From Alkalihalobacillus sp047302405 (GTDB lineage Bacteria > Bacillota > Bacilli > Bacillales > Bacillaceae_D), in assembly GCF_047302405.1 (NCBI RefSeq), contig NZ_CP154853.1, positions 1,674,001 to 1,738,000 of the forward strand: 64,000 nt of DNA, given 5' to 3'. This document shows positions 1 through 8,647 of this stretch, piece by piece. The notes below the pieces were generated by a model. That model ran no database searches, was not told the origin of the DNA, and was given only the letters and a program-made list of their open reading frames with translations. Positions within the stretch are counted from its first letter, which is position 1; every line of letters starts with the position of its first letter. The position numbers and the translations under genes are program-made.

Positions 1-764
1 TTAATGAAGGAACCCCCGATGAGAAAAAAGCGTTACAAAACATAAACCTCTCTTTGCAATCTGGACAATTTGTTACGATTATTGGCAGTAATGGCGCAGG
101 GAAATCAACCTTAATGAACATGATATCTGGTGCCCTAACACCAGATATTGGGGATGTGAAGATTGATGGTCGAACGGTTACCTTTGAAGCTGAATATAAA
201 CGCTCACAATTAATTGGTCGTGTTTTCCAAGATCCAATGGCCGGGACGGCACCATCAATGACAATCGAAGAAAACTTAGCCCTTGCTTATTCAAGAAATC
301 AAAAAAGAACCTTCAAATTTGGAGTGACGAAAAAGCGAAAAGAGAGGTTCAAAACCCATTTAGAATCTTTGAATCTAGGGTTAGAAAATCGTCTTAATGC
401 TAAAGTTGGACTATTATCAGGTGGAGAAAGACAGGCATTATCGCTGTTAATGGCCACATTTACAGAACCGAAAATTTTATTATTAGATGAGCATACGGCG
501 GCACTCGATCCATCTCGAGCGGAGTTAATTACTAAATTAACAAAGGAAATTGTTGAAAAGCATCAACTAACGACCTTAATGGTTACCCATAACATGCAGC
601 AAGCCCTTGATTTAGGCAACCGATTAATTATGATGGATAAAGGCCAAATTATTTTAGATGTCAATGAAGAAGACAAAAAAGCACTGACGATCGAGAAGCT
701 CTTACATGAATTCCAACGTATTCGCGGAGAGCAAATGGTAAATGATCGAGCGATTTTGGGATGA
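1..764 (+). CDS. ABC transporter ATP-binding protein, 5' end outside the window
   Basis: ATPase subunit of an ABC importer of the COG1101 type, whose partners are usually a TrpX-like binding protein and a permease. The frame is open from position 3 with no start, so the gene begins upstream. Seen: Walker A GSNGAGKST at about 70-110, Q-loop VFQDP, signature LSGGERQ near 415, Walker B ILLLDEHTAALDP near 480, and the H-loop in VTHNMQQ. Only about 18 residues of the usual N-terminus are visible. The substrate cannot be told from the ATPase; binding-protein and permease genes would be expected to the left of the window. Confidence 0.9.
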   Translation, partial: NEGTPDEKKALQNINLSLQSGQFVTIIGSNGAGKSTLMNMISGALTPDIGDVKIDGRTVTFEAEYKRSQLIGRVFQDPMAGTAPSMTIEENLALAYSRNQKRTFKFGVTKKRKERFKTHLESLNLGLENRLNAKVGLLSGGERQALSLLMATFTEPKILLLDEHTAALDPSRAELITKLTKEIVEKHQLTTLMVTHNMQQALDLGNRLIMMDKGQIILDVNEEDKKALTIEKLLHEFQRIRGEQMVNDRAILG

Positions 765-795
765 TCATATTGATCTTTATAGTAATAGAATTATC

Positions 796-1060
796 GAGGC
801 TGGGACAAACCCCTAACTATGAAATGATAACCACTTGATTTATTTCATTTTCTCAGAAGTGCTCCTACTTTATACCATTACCTACAAAGATGAAAATGGG
901 ATTACCATATGCCCTAGCGTACGAAAACATGCGGAGACTCCCGCGGGAAGTAGTGGCAGAGCAGAAATCCACCGGCTTGGCCGGTTAGTTCGGCGCCACC
1001 CCGTAGGACGCGGATCATGATTTTCGGGAGCGGGGAATAAAGCTCAACACATGGCTATCC
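796..1060. repeat. GC-rich intergenic repeat of Bacillus type
   Basis: Non-coding block beginning GAGGCTGGGACAAAC and turning sharply GC-rich from about 910 to 1040 in A+T-rich surroundings. It holds the perfect palindrome TCCCGCGGGA (about 938-947) and the hairpin CCGGC-TTG-GCCGG (about 970-982). Sequences of this kind (gctgggacaa ... gcggagactcccgcggga) recur in intergenic DNA of many Bacillaceae, as I recall. A 61-codon frame across it (835-1020) has no ribosome site and is taken as spurious. Confidence 0.55.
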
Positions 1061-1083
1061 ATTTTCTCTCCAATAAAAATAAT

Positions 1084-1131
1084 GAAAGTCGGTGAAATTT
1101 TACAATGTGCAGTAAAATTCTCCGGCTTTTT
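1084..1131 (+). terminator. Hairpin terminator
   Basis: The arms AAGTCGGTGAAATTTTAC and GTAAAATTCTCCGGCTTT pair with a couple of mismatches around an 8-nt loop and are followed by TTT. It could end transcription from the ABC gene or from the repeat. The stretch from 1132 to 1395 is A+T-rich leader of the next gene, with no other feature recognised. Confidence 0.6.
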
Positions 1132-1395
1132 GACTCTAGATTTAGAAAGAAAACTCCCCAAAAAATGATATCATCTCTACCTTTCATCATGTAAAGGCCA
1201 TTCCAAGGAAGTCTAATTTAGGCATAGTTTTATTGATTACATACTTTCATAAGTTGAAGTTTCAGGATTAAGTTTCTAGTCATTTAGTACATGCTCATAA
1301 TCAAAGTTCATTTTTTTGTATAGGAAAAAAACTGTTTTTTTAAAGTAATTCAATATATTATTAATAGAAATAGTTGTTTATTTGGGGTGATTACA

Positions 1396-2925
1396 TTGAA
1401 AGCTAATGAATTATGCACAGTTGTGATTGTGGATGATGAAATCTTAATAAGAGAAGGAATTAAACATTATCTCGATTGGGAACAAGAGGGTTTTCAAATT
1501 GTTGGAGAAGCTTCAAATGGTAGAGAAGCACTTAAAATCATTGAGGAAATAAAGCCTCATATTGTCATGACTGATATTGTCATGCCGCTTATGGATGGGG
1601 AAGAATTGACTAAAGAAATAAAGGCGCAATATCCAGATATCGAAGTGATTATTTTAAGTAGTTTTGGTGAATTTGATTATGTTCGTTCAACATTCCAAAG
1701 TGGTGTTGTTGATTATATATTAAAGCCTAACTTAGATACAGAAGGGCTTTTGAAGGTCTTAAAAAGGGCGAATGAGCGAATCTCGCTAAATCATCATGCA
1801 ACAAATGATTCCCCCAAAAACAATTCAATCCGTAACATAGTTGAAAAAATCTTGAAAGGATATGAAATCAACTTGGATGAGGATGCCATCATAGATACAT
1901 TTCCCTATGATACCTTTTATTTAGTAGGAATAGATACAAAAGGAGCGAGTTATCAAGAAAAATTTTATGAGAATACTTTAACTGATTTTAATTTAGATTC
2001 TATTGTTCAATTGCCATACCATGATCAAAAAACAAATCTAGAAGTCGTCATTCTAAATTTTTGCAAAGCAGATGAAGAAAAAGTAAAAAACAAGCTGTTA
2101 CAAAATACGAAAAGAATAACTGAAGTTGGTTTTGTCTTAACGGAGTCTTTTTCTAACTTTAGCGATATCGGTATTTACATAGAAGAAATCCGTTTGTTGC
2201 AGGAGTGTCATTTTTATTTTCCAGATATTACATTGTTACAGAAATTAGATTTGCCGAAGCAAACTCCAAGCATAGAAGCTTTTAACTTAGATCAATTTAC
2301 AGAGGATTTCACTCAACAGCGTTTCGATTCAGCTATTCAATATGTTCGAGATTATGCGAAGGTGTTTTCAACTTGTTACACAACAAAAGTAACGGAATAT
2401 AAATCTTTTTTTAACAATATCATTTTTAATATTTCCATTCTTCTTAGAAATATGGAGTATGACGTCACTGAATTAGAAAAAGTGAAATATGAATCGCTCC
2501 AATTCGTGGAGGAATCCAATAGCGCGTCTAAGGTGGTCGAGCATCTAAATGAGTTTTTAATAGAGTGCTATCATTGTATAGCTATTAAACGGAATCAATT
2601 AGGGAATCCCAATATGCGTAAGCTATTAGCATATATCCAAAAGCATTATGCAGAATCCCTTACGCTGACAGGTGTGGCCAATCATTTTCATTTTAATCCT
2701 TCTTATTTGTCTAATTATTTTTCTGTTCATAATAAAGAAGGTTTTGTTGACTATCTCAACAAGATCCGAATTGAAGAGGCGACAAAATTGCTGATTCAGA
2801 GTGATCATTCCATTTCAGAAATCGGTCCAATGGTCGGCTATACGGATCATAGTTACTTTTCGAAAATGTTTAAAAAAGTAAAAGGTATGTCACCAAGTGC
2901 TTATCGAAGAAAATTCATGAAGTAG
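1396..2925 (+). CDS. Two-component response regulator, AraC-type (YesN-like)
   Basis: DNA-binding response regulator. The N-terminal receiver domain (about residues 8-125) has the acidic pair VDDE, phospho-acceptor Asp in MTDIVMPLMDG near residue 57, and the conserved Lys in YILKP. A middle region of unknown role follows, and the last 100 residues form an AraC-type double helix-turn-helix (from LLAYIQKHYAESLTL to MSPSAYRRKF). The frame opens with GTG at 1387, but GGGGTGA at 1384-1390 is well placed (5 nt) for TTG at 1396, so that start is preferred. It lies 8 bp before the kinase gene, so they form one operon. YesN proteins usually control carbohydrate uptake genes; the target here is not shown by the sequence. 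Confidence 0.9.
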   Translation: MKANELCTVVIVDDEILIREGIKHYLDWEQEGFQIVGEASNGREALKIIEEIKPHIVMTDIVMPLMDGEELTKEIKAQYPDIEVIILSSFGEFDYVRSTFQSGVVDYILKPNLDTEGLLKVLKRANERISLNHHATNDSPKNNSIRNIVEKILKGYEINLDEDAIIDTFPYDTFYLVGIDTKGASYQEKFYENTLTDFNLDSIVQLPYHDQKTNLEVVILNFCKADEEKVKNKLLQNTKRITEVGFVLTESFSNFSDIGIYIEEIRLLQECHFYFPDITLLQKLDLPKQTPSIEAFNLDQFTEDFTQQRFDSAIQYVRDYAKVFSTCYTTKVTEYKSFFNNIIFNISILLRNMEYDVTELEKVKYESLQFVEESNSASKVVEHLNEFLIECYHCIAIKRNQLGNPNMRKLLAYIQKHYAESLTLTGVANHFHFNPSYLSNYFSVHNKEGFVDYLNKIRIEEATKLLIQSDHSISEIGPMVGYTDHSYFSKMFKKVKGMSPSAYRRKFMK

Positions 2926-2933
2926 GGAATAAA

Positions 2934-4709
2934 ATGAAAAACAAAAACTATCGTCTTAAACATAATAGCTTATTTTTAATTTTGTTCTCTTTAACGGTTG
3001 TTAGCATCATTTCAGTTGCTACGGTAACAACGTTGACAACACTTCGTATGTCTGAACAATTTTTTATTGATAAATTTAGTATTACGAATGCAAAAGTATT
3101 AGATCAAGTTACTGATAGTTTTGAAGCCTTTCATTATTCGATCATCATGGCCTCAAATAATTTAGCACAAAGTGGAGCATTAAAAACGATTCTTACAGAA
3201 GAGCAAACAAACCTAGAAAAAATGAAGAGTTATTTTGATCTGAAACAGTTAGTTAGACGTACAGAGCCTAATCTTGATGCTTATGATGTTAGCATAATGG
3301 TTACCGGAATCAATGATATTAGCTTTTCAACAAACAGGGCATACTGGCCAATTTCTGATGAAGAGCTAAGGGACAGTCATTTGACTAATAATACGTTGGA
3401 TCATCTTAGGAGGCTAACTTATCAATATGATCAGCGCTCAATTTCCGAAGAGCTTAGTCCATATGTAATCGCAACGCGTGCTTTAGTAGATCGTCCTTCT
3501 GAGGAAGTGTATGGAATCATGTATTTTGCGATTCAAGAGGAAGAGTTTCGGAGGTTTTATTCCAACTATACGAGTCCAGGTAACGATATTTTTGTTATTG
3601 ATTCAACTGGAAGAATCGTGTCCAGTAATCGAGGAAATTTAATTGGAAAACGCGATCCGGCACTAAAAGAATATGCGACAGCTCTTAAAGGAAGTGAAGA
3701 TAGATATGTTATTAACGAGTTCTTAGGAAAAGAGCAAATCTTTGTTGGAGAGTACTTAGAATCATTCGACTTGTATATTTTAAATGTTATTGATCAAGAA
3801 ATTGCAGTGAGTGGATTGATTAATACAAAAGAAATGACCGTTATTTTTATGGTCATCATTTTAGTTGCCATCATTTTAGTTTTCCTGATGTCAAAGAAAT
3901 TAACGAATGCTTTATCAACTCTTGTGAAAGAAATTTCAAATGCTGGAAAACATAATTTTGATCAATATGTATCCGTAAAAGGGACATATGAAACAAAGGA
4001 ACTGGGACTGGCCTTTAACTCCATGTTAGATGAGCTTCATGATTATGTCGATCAGCTTGTTGATTCTCAGAAACAAATAAGACATGCAGAACTAGCTGCG
4101 CTTCAGCAACAAATCAATCCGCATTTTCTGTACAACACACTTACATCTATTAAATTTTTAGTGAAGCATGGAAGTAAAAAAGAGGCGGAAGATATGATGA
4201 ATGCTTTTATCTCACTTCTCCAAAATACAATTGGAAATGGAAGTGAAACCGTTACAATAACTCAGGAAATTGAGACCTTAAAGGATTATGTTCTGATCAA
4301 TCAAAAGCGCTATGGGAATCGCATTGCTGTCAGTTATTTTATCGCAAAGGATACTGAAGAGTATAAGATTCCAAAATTAATCTTGCAACCCTTTATTGAA
4401 AATGCTTTTTTTCATGGATTCAATCTTAAGCCAGAGGGTTCTATAAAAGTATTCGTCTGGAACCAAGGACCATATTTAATATGTGAAGTGATTGATAATG
4501 GGGATGGTATGAACCTCGACGAAAGCGACGAACTCCCGATATCGAAAAGAAAGCACGGTCGCTTTACAGGCATAGGAATAAGGAATGTCGATGAACGGAT
4601 ACAGCTTCATTATGGACCTTCGTACGGCGTATCCATTTCTAGTGAAATAGGGAAAGGGACAAAAGTAAGAATTGAGCTACCTGTTGAAAAAATGCAGAAG
4701 CTGCCATAA
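2934..4709 (+). CDS. Sensor histidine kinase (YesM-like)
   Basis: Membrane sensor kinase of the HPK7/LytS-YesM class, partner of the regulator just upstream. One membrane helix lies at about residues 12-35, then an extracellular sensor region of about 260 residues (Cache-like), a second helix near 300-320 (VIFMVIILVAIILVFLM), a HAMP linker, the His_kinase motif QQQINPHFLYNTL with the phospho-His, and a C-terminal ATPase domain with the N-box QPFIENAFFHG and G-box GIGIRNVDERIQLHYG. The 591-residue length fits the family. The signal is likely an extracellular sugar, but this is inference from the class. Confidence 0.9.
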   Translation: MKNKNYRLKHNSLFLILFSLTVVSIISVATVTTLTTLRMSEQFFIDKFSITNAKVLDQVTDSFEAFHYSIIMASNNLAQSGALKTILTEEQTNLEKMKSYFDLKQLVRRTEPNLDAYDVSIMVTGINDISFSTNRAYWPISDEELRDSHLTNNTLDHLRRLTYQYDQRSISEELSPYVIATRALVDRPSEEVYGIMYFAIQEEEFRRFYSNYTSPGNDIFVIDSTGRIVSSNRGNLIGKRDPALKEYATALKGSEDRYVINEFLGKEQIFVGEYLESFDLYILNVIDQEIAVSGLINTKEMTVIFMVIILVAIILVFLMSKKLTNALSTLVKEISNAGKHNFDQYVSVKGTYETKELGLAFNSMLDELHDYVDQLVDSQKQIRHAELAALQQQINPHFLYNTLTSIKFLVKHGSKKEAEDMMNAFISLLQNTIGNGSETVTITQEIETLKDYVLINQKRYGNRIAVSYFIAKDTEEYKIPKLILQPFIENAFFHGFNLKPEGSIKVFVWNQGPYLICEVIDNGDGMNLDESDELPISKRKHGRFTGIGIRNVDERIQLHYGPSYGVSISSEIGKGTKVRIELPVEKMQKLP

Positions 4710-4728
4710 CAGCTTAGATAATATCGAT

Positions 4729-4778
4729 GAGGCTGTACTCAAAAAGCACTTTCATAACCTTTTGAGACAGCTCCTTTT
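4729..4778. terminator. Bidirectional hairpin terminator
   Basis: GAGGCTGTACTCAAAAAG and CTTTTGAGACAGCTCC form an imperfect stem followed by TTTT. It lies between the convergent kinase gene and the small membrane protein and can serve both. Confidence 0.6.
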
Positions 4779-4814
4779 CACTTATATTTCTCTCCTTCTT
4801 AAACTAATGCTTCA

Positions 4815-5138
4815 TTAATTGAATAGCTGGAGTAATGGATAAAACAACCAAGCATCATCTAAATAAAAAACCATTAGGAATCCAACTAGAATACCGAAAC
4901 AAAGAAAAATAATGCTATGTGTTTTGCTTTGTATCCAACCAAAAGAATATCCAATCGCTAAAGTTAATGGTATGAAGGTTAAACCAACTGTTATTTGCCC
5001 TATCGAAAACCCAGCTATAAAACTGAAAATATAAATTCCAATGGCTGAAAACCAGTAAAATTGATACTTACCTCGAGTAGCGAGAAAAGTCGACACTATT
5101 GCTAGAATTAAAGTAGAAAATGCAATTAAAGTAAAAAT
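4815..5138 (-). CDS. Small multi-pass membrane protein, probable ATT start
   Basis: Unrecognised hydrophobic protein, somewhat like the YesK family found beside yesLMN genes. The first conventional start is GTG at 5096 (93 residues), but it would cut away the first membrane helix. In frame upstream the sequence reads IFTLIAFSTLILAIVSTFLA, and a strong GGGGAGG (5150-5144) sits 5 nt before an ATT codon at 5138. Initiation at ATT would give about 108 residues and four membrane helices. ATT starts are rare (infC, pcnB), so the start is inferred from the ribosome site. It converges with the sensor kinase gene. Confidence 0.6.
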   Translation of the reverse strand: MFTLIAFSTLILAIVSTFLATRGKYQFYWFSAIGIYIFSFIAGFSIGQITVGLTFIPLTLAIGYSFGWIQSKTHSIIFLCFGILVGFLMVFYLDDAWLFYPLLQLFN

Positions 5139-5363
5139 AATTTCCTCCCCCTTTTTATCCGGTGAATTTACTATAACTGTCCATCTAACTTGTTACATAA
5201 ATCCTGAATAGTTAGTTTAAGAGTTCTTTATTATTTTAACATAAAATACCATTAACTCTTGGGGGATTCCAGGAAAAAGCCGGGTAAATTTGCTCATGTA
5301 CACTAATAATTTTAGTAATACATATTTACTGTAGTTATTTTTCCACTGTTGAAATTTCTCTTT

Positions 5364-5401
5364 GGGGTCCTGCCGACAAAACGCGGGAATTATACGCTAA
5401 G
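5364..5401 (+). repeat. Tn3-family terminal inverted repeat, left
   Basis: A 38-bp sequence starting GGGGTCCTGCCGAC and ending TATACGCTAAG. It matches the Tn3-family pattern of GGGG at the outside and ACGCTAAG at the inside, and lies about 60 bp beyond the tnpA stop. Confidence 0.7.
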
Positions 5402-5421
5402 AAAGATTTTGAAAGAAAAAC

Positions 5422-5455
5422 CCTTGATTTGTCTACGCTAAGCAGAAAATCAAGG
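5422..5455 (-). terminator. Hairpin downstream of the tnpA relic
   Basis: CCTTGATTT and AAATCAAGG form a perfect 9-bp stem around a 16-nt loop. Read on the minus strand it is followed by GTTTTTC, fitting a terminator for the transposase gene. Confidence 0.55.
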
Positions 5456-5462
5456 ATTTTAT

Positions 5463-6019
5463 TTATGTTCTAAGGGGGCGTAATGATTGAATAGAATGAG
5501 AACTGTTAGTATCGAATTTATATTGACCTAAGAAATTTATATGCTCCCAACCTAAAGGTGAAATATGAGCAAGTAAAGACTCCTGATGTTTTCCTACTTC
5601 TTTCATGTGCTCAATCGCTCGGGATAAATAGACTGTCTTCCAAATGCTAATTCATTTATGATAAGATTTAATGCACTAGCACGCTGTAATTGGTCTTACA
5701 GTGCACGCTCTCGAAGTTCACCATGTTTTCCAAAGAAGATAGCTCTTGCTAAGGCATTCATGGCTTCCTCTTTATTTAATCCCTTTTGAATGCGCCGCCG
5801 TAACGTTTCACTAGAAATATAATCTAAAATAAATAAAGTTTTTTCAACTCGCCCCATTAGAGTAAAAGTTACAAAGTCGTATTCACTTCGAATTTCTTTC
5901 AAATGATCCCAAAGTGTATTTTCTCTTTGAGGATAAAGACTAAGCGAAGATGGACTGGAACCGATTTGTTTCGATATATAATGTATGAATGTTTGATATG
6001 ACTGTAAATCAAATTTGTG
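5463..6019 (-). pseudogene. Tn3-family transposase tnpA, internally deleted relic
   Basis: Reading right to left, about 45 residues resemble the N-terminal region of Tn3 transposases (YQTFIHYISKQIG ... LYPQRENTLWDHLKEI). They run straight in frame into the C-terminal region (LDYISSETLRRRIQKGLNKE, then ALARAIFFGKHGELRERAL). A stop follows at 5696, and the homology continues in shifted frames: LQRASALNLIINELAFGRQ, then LGWEHINFLGQYKF-like text. A normal TnpA is near 985 residues, so roughly 700 have been lost from the middle, and the start codon is missing. It cannot encode a working transposase. Confidence 0.8.
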
Positions 6020-6141
6020 AAATTACAAATGTGTCTAGGGCCTCATTATATAGAAAGCTATCGGAAAGGAACAGTTGATGAGTTATACCAAAAATCGGCA
6101 ATATATAATAGAAAATAAATTTCATATAGAGGTGGAATTAT

Positions 6142-7104
6142 ATGCCTAAAATTGACAATATGTTAGCAATTCTATGGATGCTTCGTTCAGGTGAAAAAAT
6201 TACTGCAAAACAAATTTCAGAAAAGTTAGAGATGAATATAAGGACTGTGTATCGTTATATTGATACAATTTCAACAAGTGGCGTACCTATAATTTCAGAA
6301 CCAGGACATAACGGTGGATACACTTTATTGAACAATTTTATTGAGGCTCCTCTTTTTTTTGATTTTGAGGAGCAAACTTCACTATTTCACGCTGCTGTTT
6401 TTGCAGAAGAAGCCGGATATTATGGAGGTGAAGCACTAAATAGGGCCATTTCAAAACTAAGTAAATACTCAAATCAAGAGCAGGAAACAAAGATAAACCA
6501 ACATTTAACTAGTCTTGAAGTAATAAGTCGATTAAGTTCACTCTCTATGGAACCTTTTTTGAAGGAGTTGGAGCAGGCCGTAGCTGATGGGTACTCTGTA
6601 AAAATTCTTTACCATAAAAGTGGCGAAAAGCAATTAAATTATAGATTGGTCGATCCGTACAAAATTATCTATTGGAATAATAAGTGGTATGTGATTGGAT
6701 TTTGTCATCTTAGGAATGCTATCCGTAGTTTTAGAGTAGATCGAATTGAAAGTCTAATGCTAACCGAAAATAAGTTTTACCGGCCAGAGAATTTTTCAGC
6801 ACGTGACTTTTTTATGAAAAATCTTCTTCCAACTATAGAAGATAAGGAAGGGATTATTTCTTTGGTTATTAATGGGGATAAAAGTGTATTGGATGATCTT
6901 TGCCAACATTGGTTTTTAGGACATTATTTACAAGAGTGGACTTCAAATGAAGCAGTATTTCTTCTTGAGAAAGATATGATAAACGCATATGTACCTTATT
7001 TACTTTTAACGTACGGTAAATCTATTCGAGTTATTGAGCCAATCAGCCTTAAGAAAAGAATGATTGAGGTTTTGTCGGAATTAATAAAATTTTATCAAAT
7101 TTGA
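6142..7104 (+). CDS. WYL-domain transcriptional regulator (DeoR/YafY type)
   Basis: Transcription factor of 320 residues. An N-terminal winged HTH (about residues 5-60: ITAKQISEKLEMNIRTVYRY) is followed by a WYL domain (about 140-230) with the segments VDPYKIIYWNNKWYVIGFC and RSFRVDRIESL, and a C-terminal WCX extension. WYL domains are thought to sense small ligands or nucleic acid. The start follows AGAGGTGG with normal spacing. It is followed after 75 bp by a DJ-1/PfpI gene in the same direction, a frequent pairing, and both lie inside the Tn3-type ends, so they look like cargo. The ligand is unknown. Confidence 0.88.
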   Translation: MPKIDNMLAILWMLRSGEKITAKQISEKLEMNIRTVYRYIDTISTSGVPIISEPGHNGGYTLLNNFIEAPLFFDFEEQTSLFHAAVFAEEAGYYGGEALNRAISKLSKYSNQEQETKINQHLTSLEVISRLSSLSMEPFLKELEQAVADGYSVKILYHKSGEKQLNYRLVDPYKIIYWNNKWYVIGFCHLRNAIRSFRVDRIESLMLTENKFYRPENFSARDFFMKNLLPTIEDKEGIISLVINGDKSVLDDLCQHWFLGHYLQEWTSNEAVFLLEKDMINAYVPYLLLTYGKSIRVIEPISLKKRMIEVLSELIKFYQI

Positions 7105-7138
7105 TTAATTCCCTGACGCTAGGTGTCAGGGAATTAAT
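7104..7138 (+). promoter_or_regulatory. Perfect 14-bp inverted repeat between the WYL and DJ-1 genes
   Basis: ATTAATTCCCTGAC and GTCAGGGAATTAAT pair perfectly around a 7-nt loop, starting at the WYL stop codon. No T-run follows, so it is either a leaky intercistronic hairpin or an operator for the WYL protein. Confidence 0.5.
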
Positions 7139-7179
7139 GTTATAGTTGGCTATATCAATTGTGATTGGAGTGTTAATGG

Positions 7180-7812
7180 ATGCAAACAAAAAAAGTTTTT
7201 CTATATGTATTTAATACAATGTCGGACTGGGAATATGGATATTTAATTGCTGAACTAAACTCAGGAAGATATTTCAAAAAAGATTTAGCACCTTTAAAAG
7301 TAATTACAGTAGGAGCTAATAAAGAAATGATTACTACTATGGGAGGACTGAGCATAAAACCAGATATTTCCCTTGATGAATGTACTCTTGAGAGTAAGGA
7401 TCTTTTAATTTTACCAGGAGGGGCTACTTGGAGTGAAGAAATTCATCAACCTATCTTGGAAAGAATTGGACAAGCTTTAAAGCTTGGCACTATTGTTGCT
7501 GCAATTTGTGGTGCAACTGAGGGCCTCGCGAATATGGGATACTTAGATACTAGAAAGCATACAAGTAATAACTTAGAATATACTAAAATGGTATGTCCTA
7601 ACTATAAAGGAGAAAAGTTCTATGAGTTGGAATCTGCGGTATCTGATGCGAATTTAGTTACTGCATCAGGAATAGCTCCTCTGGAATTTGCAATGGAGGT
7701 ACTGAAAAAAATAGATGTATTTACACCAGATGCATTACATTCATGGTATAACCTAAATAAGACTCATAAACCTGAATACTTCTTCGAGTTAATGAATTCA
7801 ATAAATAAATGA
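7180..7812 (+). CDS. DJ-1/PfpI family protein (type 1 glutamine amidotransferase-like)
   Basis: A 210-residue single-domain protein of the DJ-1/ThiJ/PfpI superfamily. The nucleophile elbow is AAICGATEGLA (Cys near residue 109), with the conserved LLILPGG strand before it. Members include glyoxalase-III-like and deglycase-like enzymes and proteins of unknown role; the substrate cannot be named. ATG follows GGAGTG at suitable spacing. It is co-directional with the WYL regulator and is probably the gene that regulator controls. The hairpin at 7821-7866 ends the unit. Confidence 0.85.
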   Translation: MQTKKVFLYVFNTMSDWEYGYLIAELNSGRYFKKDLAPLKVITVGANKEMITTMGGLSIKPDISLDECTLESKDLLILPGGATWSEEIHQPILERIGQALKLGTIVAAICGATEGLANMGYLDTRKHTSNNLEYTKMVCPNYKGEKFYELESAVSDANLVTASGIAPLEFAMEVLKKIDVFTPDALHSWYNLNKTHKPEYFFELMNSINK

Positions 7813-7820
7813 AGTAACTG

Positions 7821-7866
7821 AAAAGCTCAATTTCTCTATTTTGATTTGTAGAGAAGTTGGGCTTTT
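7821..7866 (+). terminator. Terminator after the DJ-1 gene
   Basis: AAAGCTCAATTTCTCTA and TAGAGAAGTTGGGCTTT form a stem with few mismatches, followed by TTAATTT. Confidence 0.7.
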
Positions 7867-7880
7867 TAATTTGGAATTTC

Positions 7881-7918
7881 CTTATCGTTGTAAATCCGCA
7901 TTTTCCTGACGCTACCCT
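7881..7918 (-). repeat. Tn3-family terminal inverted repeat, right
   Basis: On the minus strand it reads AGGGTAGCGTCAGGAAAA then TGCGGATTTACAACGATAAG. By memory this is almost identical to the 38-bp end of Tn1546, with changes at the outermost base and in ACGCTAAG. It points opposite to the left end. Confidence 0.75.
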
Positions 7919-7923
7919 TATAT

Positions 7924-8322
7924 GTGCTTATTTATGATGATACAAATGAAAAAATTCTTATGGTTGGAAACAAACGTGAAAATGGTAGTGAATGGAGCCT
8001 TCCAGGAGGAGCAAGAGAAAGTGGAGAAACATTGGAACAAGCAGTTATCCGTGAGACATTTGAAGAAACTGGGTTAACAGTTGAAATTAAAGTTATATTT
8101 GCTATTAATAAGAAATTTTCCCTATGTACGCATGCTGTAATCTTCACCTTTGTAGCTAGAATAGTCGGTGGAGAAATATCTATTCAAGACCAAGATGAAA
8201 TTACTGATATTGCTTGGATAAACATGAAGGAAGCTGAAAAAATTATGTTTTACTTTCCTAATGGCGTTCAAAGTTTATTAGAAAAAGGCTTAGTGGCTCC
8301 TTACTACTTCCAAACTAAGTAG
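7924..8322 (+). pseudogene. NUDIX hydrolase, N-terminus cut off at the transposon end
   Basis: The NUDIX box is intact: GARESGETLEQAVIRETFEE plus TGL, residues about 29-51. The fold is otherwise complete to the C-terminus. What is missing is the start: family members normally have about 10-20 residues before LIYDDTNEKILMV, and here that DNA is replaced by the Tn3-type end finishing at 7918. The first usable codon is GTG at 7924, with no ribosome site in front of it. The gene is therefore probably silent, or makes a shortened protein. Substrates of NUDIX enzymes (nucleoside diphosphate derivatives) cannot be told from the motif. Confidence 0.75.
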
Positions 8323-8647
8323 AACAAAAAGAACAGTCACCTAGTTTAAAGCCTTTAGAAAGCTAATTCTATCTATATATAAAGAATTACTTTTGGTATT
8401 TATTTTATTAGCATGATTCTTGCTGAAATGTTGGCACAGTACACCATGCCCATTAACTTAAGAATTCAGAATTACCCCAAAACGAAAAATTCTTGCTTTC
8501 TTGGATACTACCAATAGGACTGTATGTTAACCTCTTATAACAAGAGTGGTATTAATTCTTATTATAGTATATATGTGGTATGATTTTTTCTGAATTTCAT
8601 AATATCTATAATTTAGATATTGATATTACAATAGGGGGATAAATAAC
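8323..8647. other. Intergenic region without a recognised feature
   Basis: 325 bp of A+T-rich DNA. No coding frame, repeat or clear terminator was recognised. The last 60 bp must hold the promoter and leader of the histidine phosphatase gene; its ribosome site AGGGGG is at 8634-8639. Confidence 0.5.

Larger units (their letters stand above)
5364..7918. mobile_element. Relic of a Tn3-family transposon with two 38-bp ends
   Basis: Two 38-bp sequences of Tn3/Tn1546 type face each other: 5364-5401 (GGGG ... ACGCTAAG) and, inverted, 7881-7918 (CTTATCGTTG ... GCTACCCT). Between them lie a degenerate tnpA next to the left end, where Tn3 transposases normally stop, and an apparently intact WYL regulator plus DJ-1 gene as cargo. 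The ends agree at about 60% of positions, and no 5-bp target duplication is visible (TCTTT versus TATAT), so the unit is old or was assembled from two elements. No resolvase gene was found. Confidence 0.7.

Noticed and set aside
835..1020. 61-codon frame in the GC-rich repeat
   Set aside because: No ribosome site, composition of a structured repeat, and palindromes across it; not protein-like.
5096..5363. N-terminal part of the NUDIX gene on the far side of the Tn3 relic
   Set aside because: No frame there reads like the missing NUDIX start, so the element did not simply insert into an otherwise preserved gene.
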